A model generated the notes under the pieces. It saw only the letters and a program-made list of their open reading frames with translations, was not told the origin of the DNA and searched no databases. From Ancylomarina sp. 16SWW S1-10-2 (GTDB taxonomy: Bacteria; Bacteroidota; Bacteroidia; Bacteroidales; Marinifilaceae), in assembly GCF_009669305.1 (NCBI RefSeq), contig NZ_SADB01000031.1, positions 1 through 37,252 of the forward strand: a stretch of 37,252 bases of DNA, written 5' to 3'. Made by a program: the position numbers and the translations under genes. Shown here in pieces: positions 8,844-16,998 of the stretch; positions within the stretch are counted from its first letter, which is position 1, and the number at the start of each line of letters is the position of its first letter.

Positions 8844-10886
8844 ATGAGTAATTATATTGAAATATTACACAGTGTTTCCAACAAGCTAACAGACGTTACT
8901 GAAGAACTTCAAGTTTATCAGATAATGAATGATGGCATTAAGGAACTTCTCCCAAACTCTTCTTTTATTATAGTCAAACTTCAGCCTAATGATTTGAATT
9001 TTAGGATAATTCATAGTTTCGGATTCGAAAAACACTTTTCTATCATAAAAACACTACTTGGTAAAGATCCATTTCAAATAAATTTCCCTTTTAGCGATTT
9101 ATCTGAAATGAAACAACAAGAATTTAAAAGCCGAAAACTTCATTACTTTACTGATGGGATATATGAAATTGCAAATGGAAGGATAAATAAAACAATTTGT
9201 AAGACGATAGAAAAGATACTTGGTATATCAGAAGTTTATGCCATTAGTTTTTGCATCGGTGAGCAATATTTTGGAGGAGCAACACTTTTTATTCCTAAAT
9301 CGACCATCAATACTGGAAAAATAAATAAGGAATGTTTACTTACCATAGAAAGTCTTGCCGCCCAAGCATCATTTGCAATTAATAAGTTACGCGATTTTGA
9401 AGCATTAACCATAAAGGAAAATGAATTACTAATTGCTCAATCCAAGTTTAATCAACTTGTAAATCAGTTGAATGATATTGTATGGATAGCTAAAAGCGAC
9501 GGAACCGAAATAATTGATTTGAACAATTCCTTCGAGAAATATTTCGGTTATCCTTCAATAGAATTTAATAAAAACACAAACCTATGGTCAGACATCGTTC
9601 TTCCTGAAGATAAGGAAATTGCAGTAAAATCTGGTGAGAATTTATCTACTTATGGAAATGCAGAATGTGAATATAGGATAATTAAAGCTGATGGCAACAT
9701 AATGTGGCTTCATGAGCGTAAATCAATTGTATACGATAAGACCGGACAACCCATTCAAATGGGAGGTATTGCAACAGATATTACCGAAAAGAAGTTATTG
9801 GAAGAACAGTTGAGATTAAAAGATTATGCTTTGGAAAACTCCCCAAATGCAATTGCGTTTACAGATTTACATGGAATTATCACATATATTAATAATGGAT
9901 TTTTAAAACTTTTTGGATATGATGATAAAACAGAATTAATTGGCAAACCTATCTCTAATTTAGCATCAAAAGATGATAAACCCGAAATAGTATTAGATTC
10001 ATTACAAAAAGGAAAAGTATATATTGGAAATGTTAAACCTAAACGAAAAGATGGTACAATATTTCATAGTATTATATTAGCGAACCCAGTCGTACATGAG
10101 CAAAAAACCTTATGTAGAATGACTGTTTTTATCGATATTAGCAAACAAAAAGAGTTAGAAGCAAATCTTAAAAAGAGCGAAACTAATTTATTAAAATCAA
10201 ACAAAGAAAAAGATAAGTTTTTTGCCATTATTGCCCACGACTTAAAATCTCCTTTTAATGGAATGCTTGGTCTTTTAGATATATTGTCCAATGATTACGC
10301 AATGTATACTGATAACCAAAGACTCAACATAATAAAGTCATCTAATGAAGCAGCACAAAAAGCATTTTCACTCTTATCTGATTTATTGGAATGGGCAAGA
10401 CTTCAAAACAATCACGTTGAAATAAAAGAAGAAACAATTGATCTTAATAAAATTATAACAGAAAATATTAAACTTAGCTTGAATAGCACACAGGCAAAAG
10501 AAATTTCGATAAAGAATAATATAGTTCAAAATACCGAGGTAAAGATTGATGTCAATTCAATTAACACCTTAATTCGAAACTTATTAATGAATGCAATTAA
10601 ATTCACTCACTCAAATGGGACCATTGTATTCGATTTTAAAAGGATGGATAATTCATTTGAAATCAGTATAACAGATACAGGCGTTGGAATGAGTGAAGAT
10701 ACAATAGGTAAATTATTTAAACTAGATGAAAACGCAAGCATGCCGGGTACTAATCAGGAAAAAGGAACAGGATTAGGCCTGCTAATTTGTAACGGAATTG
10801 TCACAAAAAACAAGTGGAAAATGAAAGTTGAAAGTCAGCTTGGCGAAGGATCTACATTTAGAATTTTAATTCCAACAAATGACTAA
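8844..10886 (+). CDS. Sensor histidine kinase, GAF-PAS-PAS-HisKA-HATPase
   Basis: About 680 residues from the ATG at 8844; a GTG at 8832 would add four residues and seems less likely. A GAF-like sensory domain (about residues 15-185) precedes two PAS/PAC domains (200-320 and 325-440). The HisKA H-box FFAIIAHDLKSPF gives His465, and the HDLKSP form is typical of Bacteroidota PAS kinases. The ATPase domain shows NLLMNAIKFT (N-box), DTGVGM (G1) and GTGLGL (G2). No transmembrane helix, signal peptide or receiver domain is present. It starts about 156 bases after the hybrid kinase on the same strand. The two may share a response or a phosphorelay (this kinase lacks a receiver and its neighbour has one), but that is inference. 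Confidence 0.92.
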   Translation: MSNYIEILHSVSNKLTDVTEELQVYQIMNDGIKELLPNSSFIIVKLQPNDLNFRIIHSFGFEKHFSIIKTLLGKDPFQINFPFSDLSEMKQQEFKSRKLHYFTDGIYEIANGRINKTICKTIEKILGISEVYAISFCIGEQYFGGATLFIPKSTINTGKINKECLLTIESLAAQASFAINKLRDFEALTIKENELLIAQSKFNQLVNQLNDIVWIAKSDGTEIIDLNNSFEKYFGYPSIEFNKNTNLWSDIVLPEDKEIAVKSGENLSTYGNAECEYRIIKADGNIMWLHERKSIVYDKTGQPIQMGGIATDITEKKLLEEQLRLKDYALENSPNAIAFTDLHGIITYINNGFLKLFGYDDKTELIGKPISNLASKDDKPEIVLDSLQKGKVYIGNVKPKRKDGTIFHSIILANPVVHEQKTLCRMTVFIDISKQKELEANLKKSETNLLKSNKEKDKFFAIIAHDLKSPFNGMLGLLDILSNDYAMYTDNQRLNIIKSSNEAAQKAFSLLSDLLEWARLQNNHVEIKEETIDLNKIITENIKLSLNSTQAKEISIKNNIVQNTEVKIDVNSINTLIRNLLMNAIKFTHSNGTIVFDFKRMDNSFEISITDTGVGMSEDTIGKLFKLDENASMPGTNQEKGTGLGLLICNGIVTKNKWKMKVESQLGEGSTFRILIPTND

Positions 10887-10951
10887 TAATAACTTTACTT
10901 TTAGTTCTTGAGGACACGACTATAACTATTCCCATTAGGATATAAAATCTT

Positions 10952-11413
10952 CTAAACGATTCCTTTTATAACAAAAGTGCTGTTCTGAAACGTTACCTCA
11001 TCGCTAACAGCTTTATCTTTTAGTAAGCCACCAATTGGTGAGGCTAAAGAAATGGCATAACAAGTTTGATTATCTACCTGAACTTTGCCAATACCAATAG
11101 AAATGAAATAAGTTCCATTATCCGTTTCAACTAGACTACCAAAAGCCACTTTATTGAATTCTTCTGTGATATCAATTCGAGCCAATTCTTTTCTCTGCTT
11201 AGCTGTTTGATTAAGTAGAACTTCATTTTTTTCAATCTCTATCTGCATCATCTCACGACCTGTCTCGTACTTATCGCCCGCACTACTCTTGGTGTCGTTA
11301 TTTCTTGAATCCTTCGCAGAAGCAATGGCCTTATTAATGACCTCGATTTTACGATCTAGTTCATCTAAAATTTTATGGTACACAAAGCCTTTCAACTTTT
11401 TAAATTTATCCAT
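10952..11413 (-). CDS. GreA/GreB-like protein
   Basis: About 153 residues from the ATG at 11413; an ATG at 11425 would add four residues. The N-terminal half is a charged coiled coil containing the SSAGDKYETGREMMQIE segment found in many Bacteroidota relatives. The C-terminal half resembles the FKBP-like domain of GreA/GreB (GSLVETDNGTYFISIG, ASPIGGLLKDK). True GreA carries an acidic tip pair that cleaves backtracked RNA inside RNA polymerase; whether this shorter protein does the same is uncertain. It is convergent with the upstream kinase, with only 65 bases between the stop codons and no obvious terminator. Confidence 0.65.
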   Translation of the reverse strand: MDKFKKLKGFVYHKILDELDRKIEVINKAIASAKDSRNNDTKSSAGDKYETGREMMQIEIEKNEVLLNQTAKQRKELARIDITEEFNKVAFGSLVETDNGTYFISIGIGKVQVDNQTCYAISLASPIGGLLKDKAVSDEVTFQNSTFVIKGIV

Positions 11414-11510
11414 TCTATAACGCATTAATCTTTGTTCGAAGATAAGCTTTATCTGAATTTAAGATCTTATAGAACAACAAAAAAACATCATATTTTATTC
11501 AAAACAACAA

Positions 11511-11621
11511 TTAGTGCGTTTTGAAAGATGCCTCAATTAAAGCAAATTTGGCCTTTACAACATCTAATGTCTTATCCCATTAATGGAAATTATTATCAAG
11601 AATAAAGTGCTTAAAATGCCT
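11511..11621 (-). pseudogene. Possible decayed coding remnant
   Basis: On the minus strand one frame reads like protein for about 36 codons: RHFKHFILDNNFH, an in-frame TAA (11580-11582), then WDKTLDVVKAKFALIEASF and a final stop at 11511. The amphipathic, aromatic-rich pattern looks more like coding sequence than random AT-rich DNA, but it has an internal stop and no start codon. I do not recognise a family. It could instead be chance or an RNA element, and nothing else is evident in the 11.43-11.71 kb gap. Confidence 0.25.
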
Positions 11622-11707
11622 CTAATTCTTATCTTTATTCAAGTCATAGCACAAAGTATTCAAGCTATCGGTTTTATAATTAATCTTTTAATTCATTTCT
11701 AATTTAT

Positions 11708-12115
11708 ATGATAGCAGATTCATCTCATCCAATTGTTCTTTTCGATGGTGTTTGTAATTTATGCAACAGCTCTGTAAGATTCATATTAACGTACAACCGA
11801 AAAAAAAATTTGCACTTCTCACCATTACAATCGGCAAAAGGACAAGAAATACTGAAGAATTTAAATTGGAACAATAAAACAATGGATAGTCTGATTTTTA
11901 TAGAAGACAATCAAGTTTTTATAAAAAGTGAGGCAGCATTTAAGATATCAAGCCACTTGGCTTATCCTTGGAAAGTAGTTTATCATTTTAGACACTTACC
12001 GAAACGTTTTTGTGATTGGTGTTATGATAGAATAGCTCAAAACCGTTATTCTTGGTTTGGTAAAAAGCAATTTTGCATGATACCCAAGGAGGAATGGAAA
12101 GATAGATTCATCTAA
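11708..12115 (+). CDS. DCC-family thiol-disulfide oxidoreductase-like protein (DUF393)
   Basis: A 135-residue cytoplasmic protein of the DCC family. The defining N-terminal DGVCNLC motif holds a CxxC pair (Cys16, Cys19), followed by the family's HFSPLQSAKGQ segment and the C-terminal RHLPKRFCDWCYDRIAQNRY stretch with a second Cys pair. The family has a predicted thioredoxin-like fold, and its substrate is not established. The gene is short and complete, and ends at a shared bidirectional terminator facing the phosphofructokinase gene. Confidence 0.88.
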   Translation: MIADSSHPIVLFDGVCNLCNSSVRFILTYNRKKNLHFSPLQSAKGQEILKNLNWNNKTMDSLIFIEDNQVFIKSEAAFKISSHLAYPWKVVYHFRHLPKRFCDWCYDRIAQNRYSWFGKKQFCMIPKEEWKDRFI

Positions 12116-12121
12116 AATACA

Positions 12122-12151
12122 AAACCCGAAAATCTAATGACTTTCGGGTTT
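12122..12151. terminator. Bidirectional terminator between DCC protein and pfkA
   Basis: A perfect 10-bp stem AAACCCGAAA / TTTCGGGTTT (12122-12131 with 12142-12151) has a 10-base loop and T-rich flanks on both strands. It lies between two convergent genes and should serve both. Confidence 0.85.
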
Positions 12152-12180
12152 TTATATATACTATAGTGAACTGTTATGAA

Positions 12181-13275
12181 TTAATCACCAAAACAGATGC
12201 CAACACCTTTGGCTGTTTGTATCATATTCGATGTAGGACTAACAAGATTTTGTTTTCCAATAGCATCAAGAAGTGGTACGGCTACAATATCAGGATGACG
12301 AGAAGCCACCATATGTCCAAACTTCTTCTCAAGAACCATCTCAAAGGCTTTTACACCAAATTGAGTTGCAAGAATACGGTCATAAGCCATAGGAATACCA
12401 CCACGTTGTAAGTGACCTAATACAGTTGTTCGAATATCAGCTTCAACACCAGCTTGCTTCAACTCCATTAACAAACGATCAGCAGCTCCACTCAATTTCA
12501 AGTTAGGATTACCCACTTCAACACTTTCTTCAGCCAAAGCTTCACCATCAATAGGCATAGCACCTTCAGCAATCACAATAATTCCAAAACCTTTACCCTT
12601 TAAGAAACGGCTATCCAGTTTTTTCACCACTTGATTAATGTCATAAGGAATCTCAGGAATCAAACAAGCTTCGGCACCACCGGCAATAGCAGCAGATAAT
12701 GCAATCCATCCTGCATCACGTCCCATAGCTTCCAAAATGAAAATACGGTTGTGAGATGCAGCAGTTGTTTTCAACTTATCTACAGCCTCAGTACAAACCT
12801 GAACAGCTGTTTGGTAACCGAAAGTAAAATCAGTTGCCATTAAGTCATTATCAATAGTCTTAGGTACCCCAATAATATTAAGGCCTTTTTCGTAAAGCTG
12901 TTGAGAAATCTTTTGTGAACCATCACCACCAATGCTAATTACAGCATCAACGCCTAAGTATTGTAACTTACGAATCATCTCATCCGAACGATCGGCTGAT
13001 CCCCAAGTGCCATCAGAATTTTTAACTGGCCAAGCAAAAGGTCCACCTTTAGTTGTAGTACCAATTATTGTTCCTCCTTGATAATGTATGCCTTTAACAG
13101 CTGCATCATCTAATATTTTTATCTCAGTTGGTTCCTTCAAAATTCCATCAAAAGATTGAATACTTCCAATTACTTCCCAATCTTTTTCTTGTGCTGCACG
13201 TTTTACTACCGCACGAATTACGGCATTTAATCCTGGGCAATCGCCACCCCCTGTTGCAACTAATACTCTTTTCAT
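12181..13275 (-). CDS. pfkA: 6-phosphofructokinase (ATP- or PPi-dependent)
   Basis: The enzyme phosphorylates fructose 6-phosphate in glycolysis. From the ATG at 13275 it has 364 residues; a TTG two codons upstream is less likely. Motifs in order: GGGDCPGLN for the donor phosphate loop, GGDGS (116-120), PKTIDND (138-144) with the catalytic Asp142, EAMGRDAGWIA, and PEIPYD. The residue equivalent to E. coli Gly104 is Gly119, the ATP type, while the equivalent of Gly124 is Lys139, the usual pyrophosphate-type residue. The donor therefore cannot be named from these two positions. Length and motifs fit the mixed group of short PFKs seen in some bacteria. It is transcribed alone and is convergent with the DCC gene. 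Confidence 0.95.
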   Translation of the reverse strand: MKRVLVATGGGDCPGLNAVIRAVVKRAAQEKDWEVIGSIQSFDGILKEPTEIKILDDAAVKGIHYQGGTIIGTTTKGGPFAWPVKNSDGTWGSADRSDEMIRKLQYLGVDAVISIGGDGSQKISQQLYEKGLNIIGVPKTIDNDLMATDFTFGYQTAVQVCTEAVDKLKTTAASHNRIFILEAMGRDAGWIALSAAIAGGAEACLIPEIPYDINQVVKKLDSRFLKGKGFGIIVIAEGAMPIDGEALAEESVEVGNPNLKLSGAADRLLMELKQAGVEADIRTTVLGHLQRGGIPMAYDRILATQFGVKAFEMVLEKKFGHMVASRHPDIVAVPLLDAIGKQNLVSPTSNMIQTAKGVGICFGD

Positions 13276-13583
13276 ATTCAAAGTTTAAGTTTCTGACTGA
13301 TGAATAATATAGATCTAATTCTATTAGAAGAAAGCATATTTTAAATCATCAACCAATTATTTCAATTATATAGCTTGGCTAGCAGCTGCTAAATTATAAT
13401 TATTTTCTTAAAACAAAAGAAACATTTTCACAATCAGCACTTTGCAATCGTTTCCGAATATATATTTTACTAATATATAACACCTTATTTTAACCGATAG
13501 ACCTGTATTTTAAAGCTTTAAAACACAGAAGTTTAATTTACATTAAATTTTTAATAAATTTGTTTATACATAGATAAAGAATT
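13276..13583. other. Divergent intergenic region pfkA / macro-domain gene
   Basis: This 308-base AT-rich gap must hold promoters for both genes. A good promoter is visible only for the macro-domain gene (13532-13562). On the pfkA side a perfect 12-bp palindrome TAGCAGCTGCTA lies at 13380-13391, about 105 bases before the pfkA start. It could be an operator, but no copy is seen elsewhere in the window. Confidence 0.5.
13532..13562 (+). promoter_or_regulatory. Bacteroidota-type promoter for macro-domain gene
   Basis: The -7 element TAAATTTG (13555-13562) matches TAnnTTTG. A TTTA (13532-13535) stands 19 bp upstream as a near-consensus -33. The expected leader is about 15-20 bases before the ATG at 13584. 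Confidence 0.5.
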
Positions 13584-14093
13584 ATGAGAATTAAACTATT
13601 TAAAGGAGATATTACACAATTACGAGTTGAAGCCATAGTAAATGCAGCTAATTCGACATTGCTTGGAGGCGGAGGAGTTGATGGAGCCATTCACCATGCA
13701 GCAGGACCTGAATTACTAGAAGAATGCAAAACACTGAAAGGCTGCATTACCGGCAACTCAAAAATGACGAAAGCCTATAAACTACCATGTAAGCATGTTA
13801 TTCATACAGTAGGTCCAATATGGAATGGTGGTCAGAATAATGAAGACAAACTTTTAATGTCGTGCTATGAGAGTAGCCTTAAATTAGCAGAAAAGAATAA
13901 ACTTAAATCCATAGCCTTTCCTAATATAAGCACAGGTGTATATGGTTATCCAAAAGAAAAAGCTGCTGAAATAGCAACAAAAGTAATTATTGAAAACTCA
14001 AACAAACTAAAATATATAAAGGAAGTAACCTTTTGTGTTTTTGATGACTCAAACTATGAACTCTATCAAAACTTATTGAAAGACCTATTATAG
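13584..14093 (+). CDS. Macro-domain protein (O-acetyl-ADP-ribose deacetylase-like)
   Basis: A 169-residue stand-alone macro domain, predicted to remove ADP-ribose from proteins or to hydrolyse O-acetyl-ADP-ribose. It begins directly with IKLFKGDITQLRVEAIVNAANSTLLGGGGVDGAIH, which contains the GDIT adenosine-binding loop, the NAAN motif with the catalytic Asn, and the GGGGVDGAIH phosphate loop of the YmdB/MacroD class. HVIHTVGP and the second phosphate loop SISTGVYGYP-like segment (FPNISTGVYGYP) follow in order. The gene has its own promoter and ends at a strong terminator shared with the convergent porin gene. No toxin-like partner is adjacent. Confidence 0.93.
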   Translation: MRIKLFKGDITQLRVEAIVNAANSTLLGGGGVDGAIHHAAGPELLEECKTLKGCITGNSKMTKAYKLPCKHVIHTVGPIWNGGQNNEDKLLMSCYESSLKLAEKNKLKSIAFPNISTGVYGYPKEKAAEIATKVIIENSNKLKYIKEVTFCVFDDSNYELYQNLLKDLL

Positions 14094-14110
14094 AATTACA
14101 ACTAAATAAA

Positions 14111-14136
14111 AAAAGCTGTCCGATTGGACAGCTTTT
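14111..14136. terminator. Bidirectional terminator between macro-domain gene and porin
   Basis: A perfect 11-bp stem AAAAGCTGTCC / GGACAGCTTTT (14111-14121 with 14126-14136) around a GATT loop, T-rich on both sides, lies between two convergent genes. Confidence 0.9.
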
Positions 14137-14157
14137 TAATTATTTTTTTTGGTTTTT

Positions 14158-15357
14158 CTAGAACGCAAACTGTAAACGAGTTTGAATCATATTAAAATTT
14201 TCTTCTCCATTTAAAGCGTATTCGTCCAAATCTATATTTGTGAAGTTGAATTTCATTAAAATATTGTGATTTACAAACCAAGTACAACCAAAACTCAAAT
14301 CCTTTTGTTTACCTCCCATTATAGCAGCTTCAGGATCATTTAAATCTGTTTCATTATATCTAGCTAACAGCTCAACCGATCCAGGTCCTGGTTTTGCCAA
14401 ACGTGCTGATTTTATTTTATACTTGTAATTACCACCTTTTATCAAATATCCAAGCTGTGCATACCAGCCTTTTGAATGATAATCCTCATTCCCTGATTTT
14501 CTAAAAACCGAGGCATCGATATATTCACCTTGTAAGGAAACTGGTCCTCTAGCTGCAATCATTTCGAAACCAAGCTTCATTTGATTTTCAACAGCTCCAA
14601 CATTTGCATCGATAAATCTTCGTCCTTCGATATGAGTTGCTGCCCTTGAACGGTAACGAATTGATTTCATCTTTTCACTTCCATCCTCATTAAAGCCTGC
14701 AGCATCTGCAGTTCTATAAATACCAGACATGCCTATATGAAATAATCCACCATCAGTTTGAACTGGAGCAAATACAAACCTAGAAGTTAAACTATAACCT
14801 TCGTCACCTTCAGTTTTATTATTGGGATCGCTACCAAATAGGCCAGCTTCCCAAAAGTATTTATTTCCCCAAGTGGCATAAGAAACACCTAAGTTTCTCC
14901 CAGGACGAAATGCTTCTATCGTACTAGACACATGCATAAATTTAATTGTTTTTGAACTTTCAGTTTGTTCAACACCAAAAGGTTCATAGAAGTAACCTGC
15001 ACGTAAAAAACTATTTTTGTTAATTTTATACAAAAGAAAAACATCTTTTAAAGACACTGCTCCTCCAGCAAAACTAACATTGATTTTTGCATCCCATTTT
15101 TTCCACAAACTTGCTTTCATCAACATACGAATGTCACGCATTTCGCTTCCCGAACCTAAATCCGTTTCATCATCAAAATAAGCAGCAGCATCCATATATA
15201 CACGACCTCCAAAACCAAATTCTAAACTACCGTCTTTAGTAGCAAATGATACAGAACCGTTTTTGATTTTAGTTGAAATCTCTGTTTTTTCTTGAGCAAT
15301 TGCACCTAGAGTTAAAGTCAATAAGAATAGACCAACGATTAACTTCATTTTTTTCAT
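14158..15357 (-). CDS. OprO/OprP-type outer-membrane porin (first copy)
   Basis: A 399-residue outer-membrane barrel of the phosphate-selective porin O and P family. A signal peptide is visible (MKKMKLIVGLFLL..., cleavage after AIAQ), followed by the family start GSLEFGFGGRVYMDAAAYFDDETD, the FLRAGYFYEPFGVEQTESSKTIKF segment and a terminal Phe needed for barrel insertion. Family members carry phosphate, polyphosphate or other anions. It resembles the porin at 15.6-17.0 kb throughout (GGRVYMD/NGRIYMD, YFDD, EPFG, SSK), so the two are paralogues. Unlike that gene it has its own 268-base upstream region with a Pho-box-like repeat, and it ends at its own terminator, so it is probably a separate unit induced by phosphate limitation (inference). 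Confidence 0.88.
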   Translation of the reverse strand: MKKMKLIVGLFLLTLTLGAIAQEKTEISTKIKNGSVSFATKDGSLEFGFGGRVYMDAAAYFDDETDLGSGSEMRDIRMLMKASLWKKWDAKINVSFAGGAVSLKDVFLLYKINKNSFLRAGYFYEPFGVEQTESSKTIKFMHVSSTIEAFRPGRNLGVSYATWGNKYFWEAGLFGSDPNNKTEGDEGYSLTSRFVFAPVQTDGGLFHIGMSGIYRTADAAGFNEDGSEKMKSIRYRSRAATHIEGRRFIDANVGAVENQMKLGFEMIAARGPVSLQGEYIDASVFRKSGNEDYHSKGWYAQLGYLIKGGNYKYKIKSARLAKPGPGSVELLARYNETDLNDPEAAIMGGKQKDLSFGCTWFVNHNILMKFNFTNIDLDEYALNGEENFNMIQTRLQFAF

Positions 15358-15422
15358 TGTGGTTGTTTTTATTTAGTAGTATTCAAGATCTAATATAAAA
15401 ATTAGTTTTTCGATCTCAGCAA

Positions 15423-15430
15423 CAAATGTA
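15423..15430 (-). promoter_or_regulatory. -7 element of porin promoter
   Basis: The minus strand reads TACATTTG, a perfect TAnnTTTG, about 66 bases before the porin start. No TTTG stands at the right -33 distance (one is only 11 bp away), which suits a promoter that depends on an activator. Confidence 0.5.
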
Positions 15431-15461
15431 GTATCTCAATTCAAACCATAAGAATCAGCAA

Positions 15462-15490
15462 GGTTAACTTTAGGTTAAGAGACGGTTGAA
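15462..15490 (-). promoter_or_regulatory. Pho-box-like triple direct repeat
   Basis: Three 7-bp repeats occur at an exact 11-bp period: GGTTAAC (15462-15468), GGTTAAG (15473-15479) and GGTTGAA (15484-15490) on the plus strand, or TTCAACC, CTTAACC, GTTAACC read towards the porin gene. Repeats of 7 bp with 4-bp spacers are the architecture of PhoB boxes, and the TTAAC core resembles the TTAACA repeats bound by Bacillus PhoP. They lie upstream of the -7 element of an OprO/P-type porin. The regulator is inferred, not shown. Confidence 0.5.
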
Positions 15491-15551
15491 TTAAAGTAAA
15501 CAACCATTAAAATGAAACACAAACCCAACAGATGACACAATAATAAAAAAA

Positions 15552-15587
15552 AAAAGAGTGAGTCAAACTGAATTGACCCACTCTTTT
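15552..15587 (-). terminator. Terminator of the glpT-glpQ-porin operon
   Basis: The 15-bp arms (15552-15566 and 15573-15587, one G-U pair on the minus strand) enclose a 6-base loop and are followed on the minus strand by a long T-run. It lies about 40 bases after the second porin gene's stop codon. Confidence 0.85.
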
Positions 15588-15625
15588 AAAATTACATGTC
15601 GAAGTGTAATATTTTATCGTATAGA

Positions 15626-16978
15626 TTAGAAATTAACCTGTACTCTAGCACTTACTGTACTAACATTCTCATCCAATGGATATGCCCAGTTGTTTATATC
15701 CATATAACTATAGTTTAAACGAAACATCACGTTGTTACTCAAATAATAGTTAACACCAGCGCTATAAGTTTCTGCTTTTCCACCTTGAATACTCATGTTT
15801 CCAGCTCCACCTAAAGATGCCATAAAATCAGCAGAACCATAAGCTCCGTTAAAATAAGTACCATCTATATCGTTCAAATTTGTGTTATCGTAACGAACAA
15901 GGAATTCGTAAGAACCCGCTTTTGGACGATTGATATAAGCAGTTGAAGAGTTGTATGAGTAATTATCACCCAATACGAAACCAGCTGTTACATAGTATGC
16001 TTCTGTTTCGATATCGCGCATTTCGCCATACCATCCTGGATAGTCACCAGGTTTAGTTGGCCATGCATATCCACCATCAGCAGTATGAGTCCAATATGGG
16101 TTATCATTCATCAATCTTGATACGTAATCATCGTCACGAGTTACTTTAGTTTTAGTATACTCAGCTTGCAACATAAATGGGCCACTAAGAACCATTGATT
16201 GGAAGTTATAACGCATATCTGTTCTTGCACCTTGAATATCAGCATTTAAAAATTTATTCTCAGGACCTGCAGATAAAACAACTTCACGGTTGTAATCATC
16301 ATCATTTAACGTTTCATCGAAACCATTAGCCTCTGGAATACGATAAGTAAATGATCCACCTACTTGAAAAAGAACTTTATCACTTACAATTGGTGTATAA
16401 ACCAATTTAGTTGTAGTTGAAAAACCTTGATCACCATCATTATCGTTATCTACAGAACCAGCAAAAACACCAGTTGAACCATAGAATTTATCAGAATAGT
16501 AAGTGTAACCAATACCAATACTACGACCAATTCCCATAGCCTGAGTTGTATTGGAAGCTCCGATAAAACGAAGTTCTTTACTAGAAGCAGATGCCTCGAT
16601 ACCAAAAGGTTCGAAGAAGTTACCTAAAGTGAAGATACTATTCTTAGCTTGATTATATCTTAAGAATGCATCCTTAATTTTAACTTCGTCGTTACCAAAA
16701 CCTACATTTACCTTAGCACTCCATTGTCCCCACTTTACAGTAGTTCCTAAACGGATATCTTTAATAGATGCGTCTGAACTTAAATCAGTCTTATCATCAA
16801 AATAATGAACACCATCCATATAAATCCTACCATTAAGACTTACTTGATAAGCCTTATCTGCTGAGGTTAATACGATTCCTCCTTTTTTCGACTCTACAGT
16901 CAATTGTTTTTCTTGTGCTACTGCACTTGCCGCTACCATTCCTAAAGCTAGAGTAGCGATATATATCTTTCTTAACAT
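15626..16978 (-). CDS. OprO/OprP-type outer-membrane porin (second copy)
   Basis: A 450-residue barrel with a signal peptide (cleavage near SAVAQ), the same opening and EPFG/SSKELRF segments as its paralogue at 14.2 kb, Asp-rich loops, and a terminal aromatic residue (ARVQVNF). It is about 50 residues longer, mostly through a loop containing PYWTHTADGGYAWP near residue 300 and a Gly-rich stretch near 390-410. It starts 20 bases after the GlpQ-like gene and ends at a strong terminator, making it the last gene of the small ORF-glpT-glpQ-porin operon. The context suggests that it passes glycerophosphodiesters or glycerol 3-phosphate across the outer membrane. OprP-family anion selectivity is known, but this substrate is inference. 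Confidence 0.9.
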   Translation of the reverse strand: MLRKIYIATLALGMVAASAVAQEKQLTVESKKGGIVLTSADKAYQVSLNGRIYMDGVHYFDDKTDLSSDASIKDIRLGTTVKWGQWSAKVNVGFGNDEVKIKDAFLRYNQAKNSIFTLGNFFEPFGIEASASSKELRFIGASNTTQAMGIGRSIGIGYTYYSDKFYGSTGVFAGSVDNDNDGDQGFSTTTKLVYTPIVSDKVLFQVGGSFTYRIPEANGFDETLNDDDYNREVVLSAGPENKFLNADIQGARTDMRYNFQSMVLSGPFMLQAEYTKTKVTRDDDYVSRLMNDNPYWTHTADGGYAWPTKPGDYPGWYGEMRDIETEAYYVTAGFVLGDNYSYNSSTAYINRPKAGSYEFLVRYDNTNLNDIDGTYFNGAYGSADFMASLGGAGNMSIQGGKAETYSAGVNYYLSNNVMFRLNYSYMDINNWAYPLDENVSTVSARVQVNF

Positions 16979-16998
16979 ATCTTTATCGTTTATAGATT

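Noticed and set aside
12166-12411. Plus-strand frame of 81 codons overlapping pfkA
   Set aside because: It lies opposite the well-conserved C-terminal part of phosphofructokinase and has no recognisable features.
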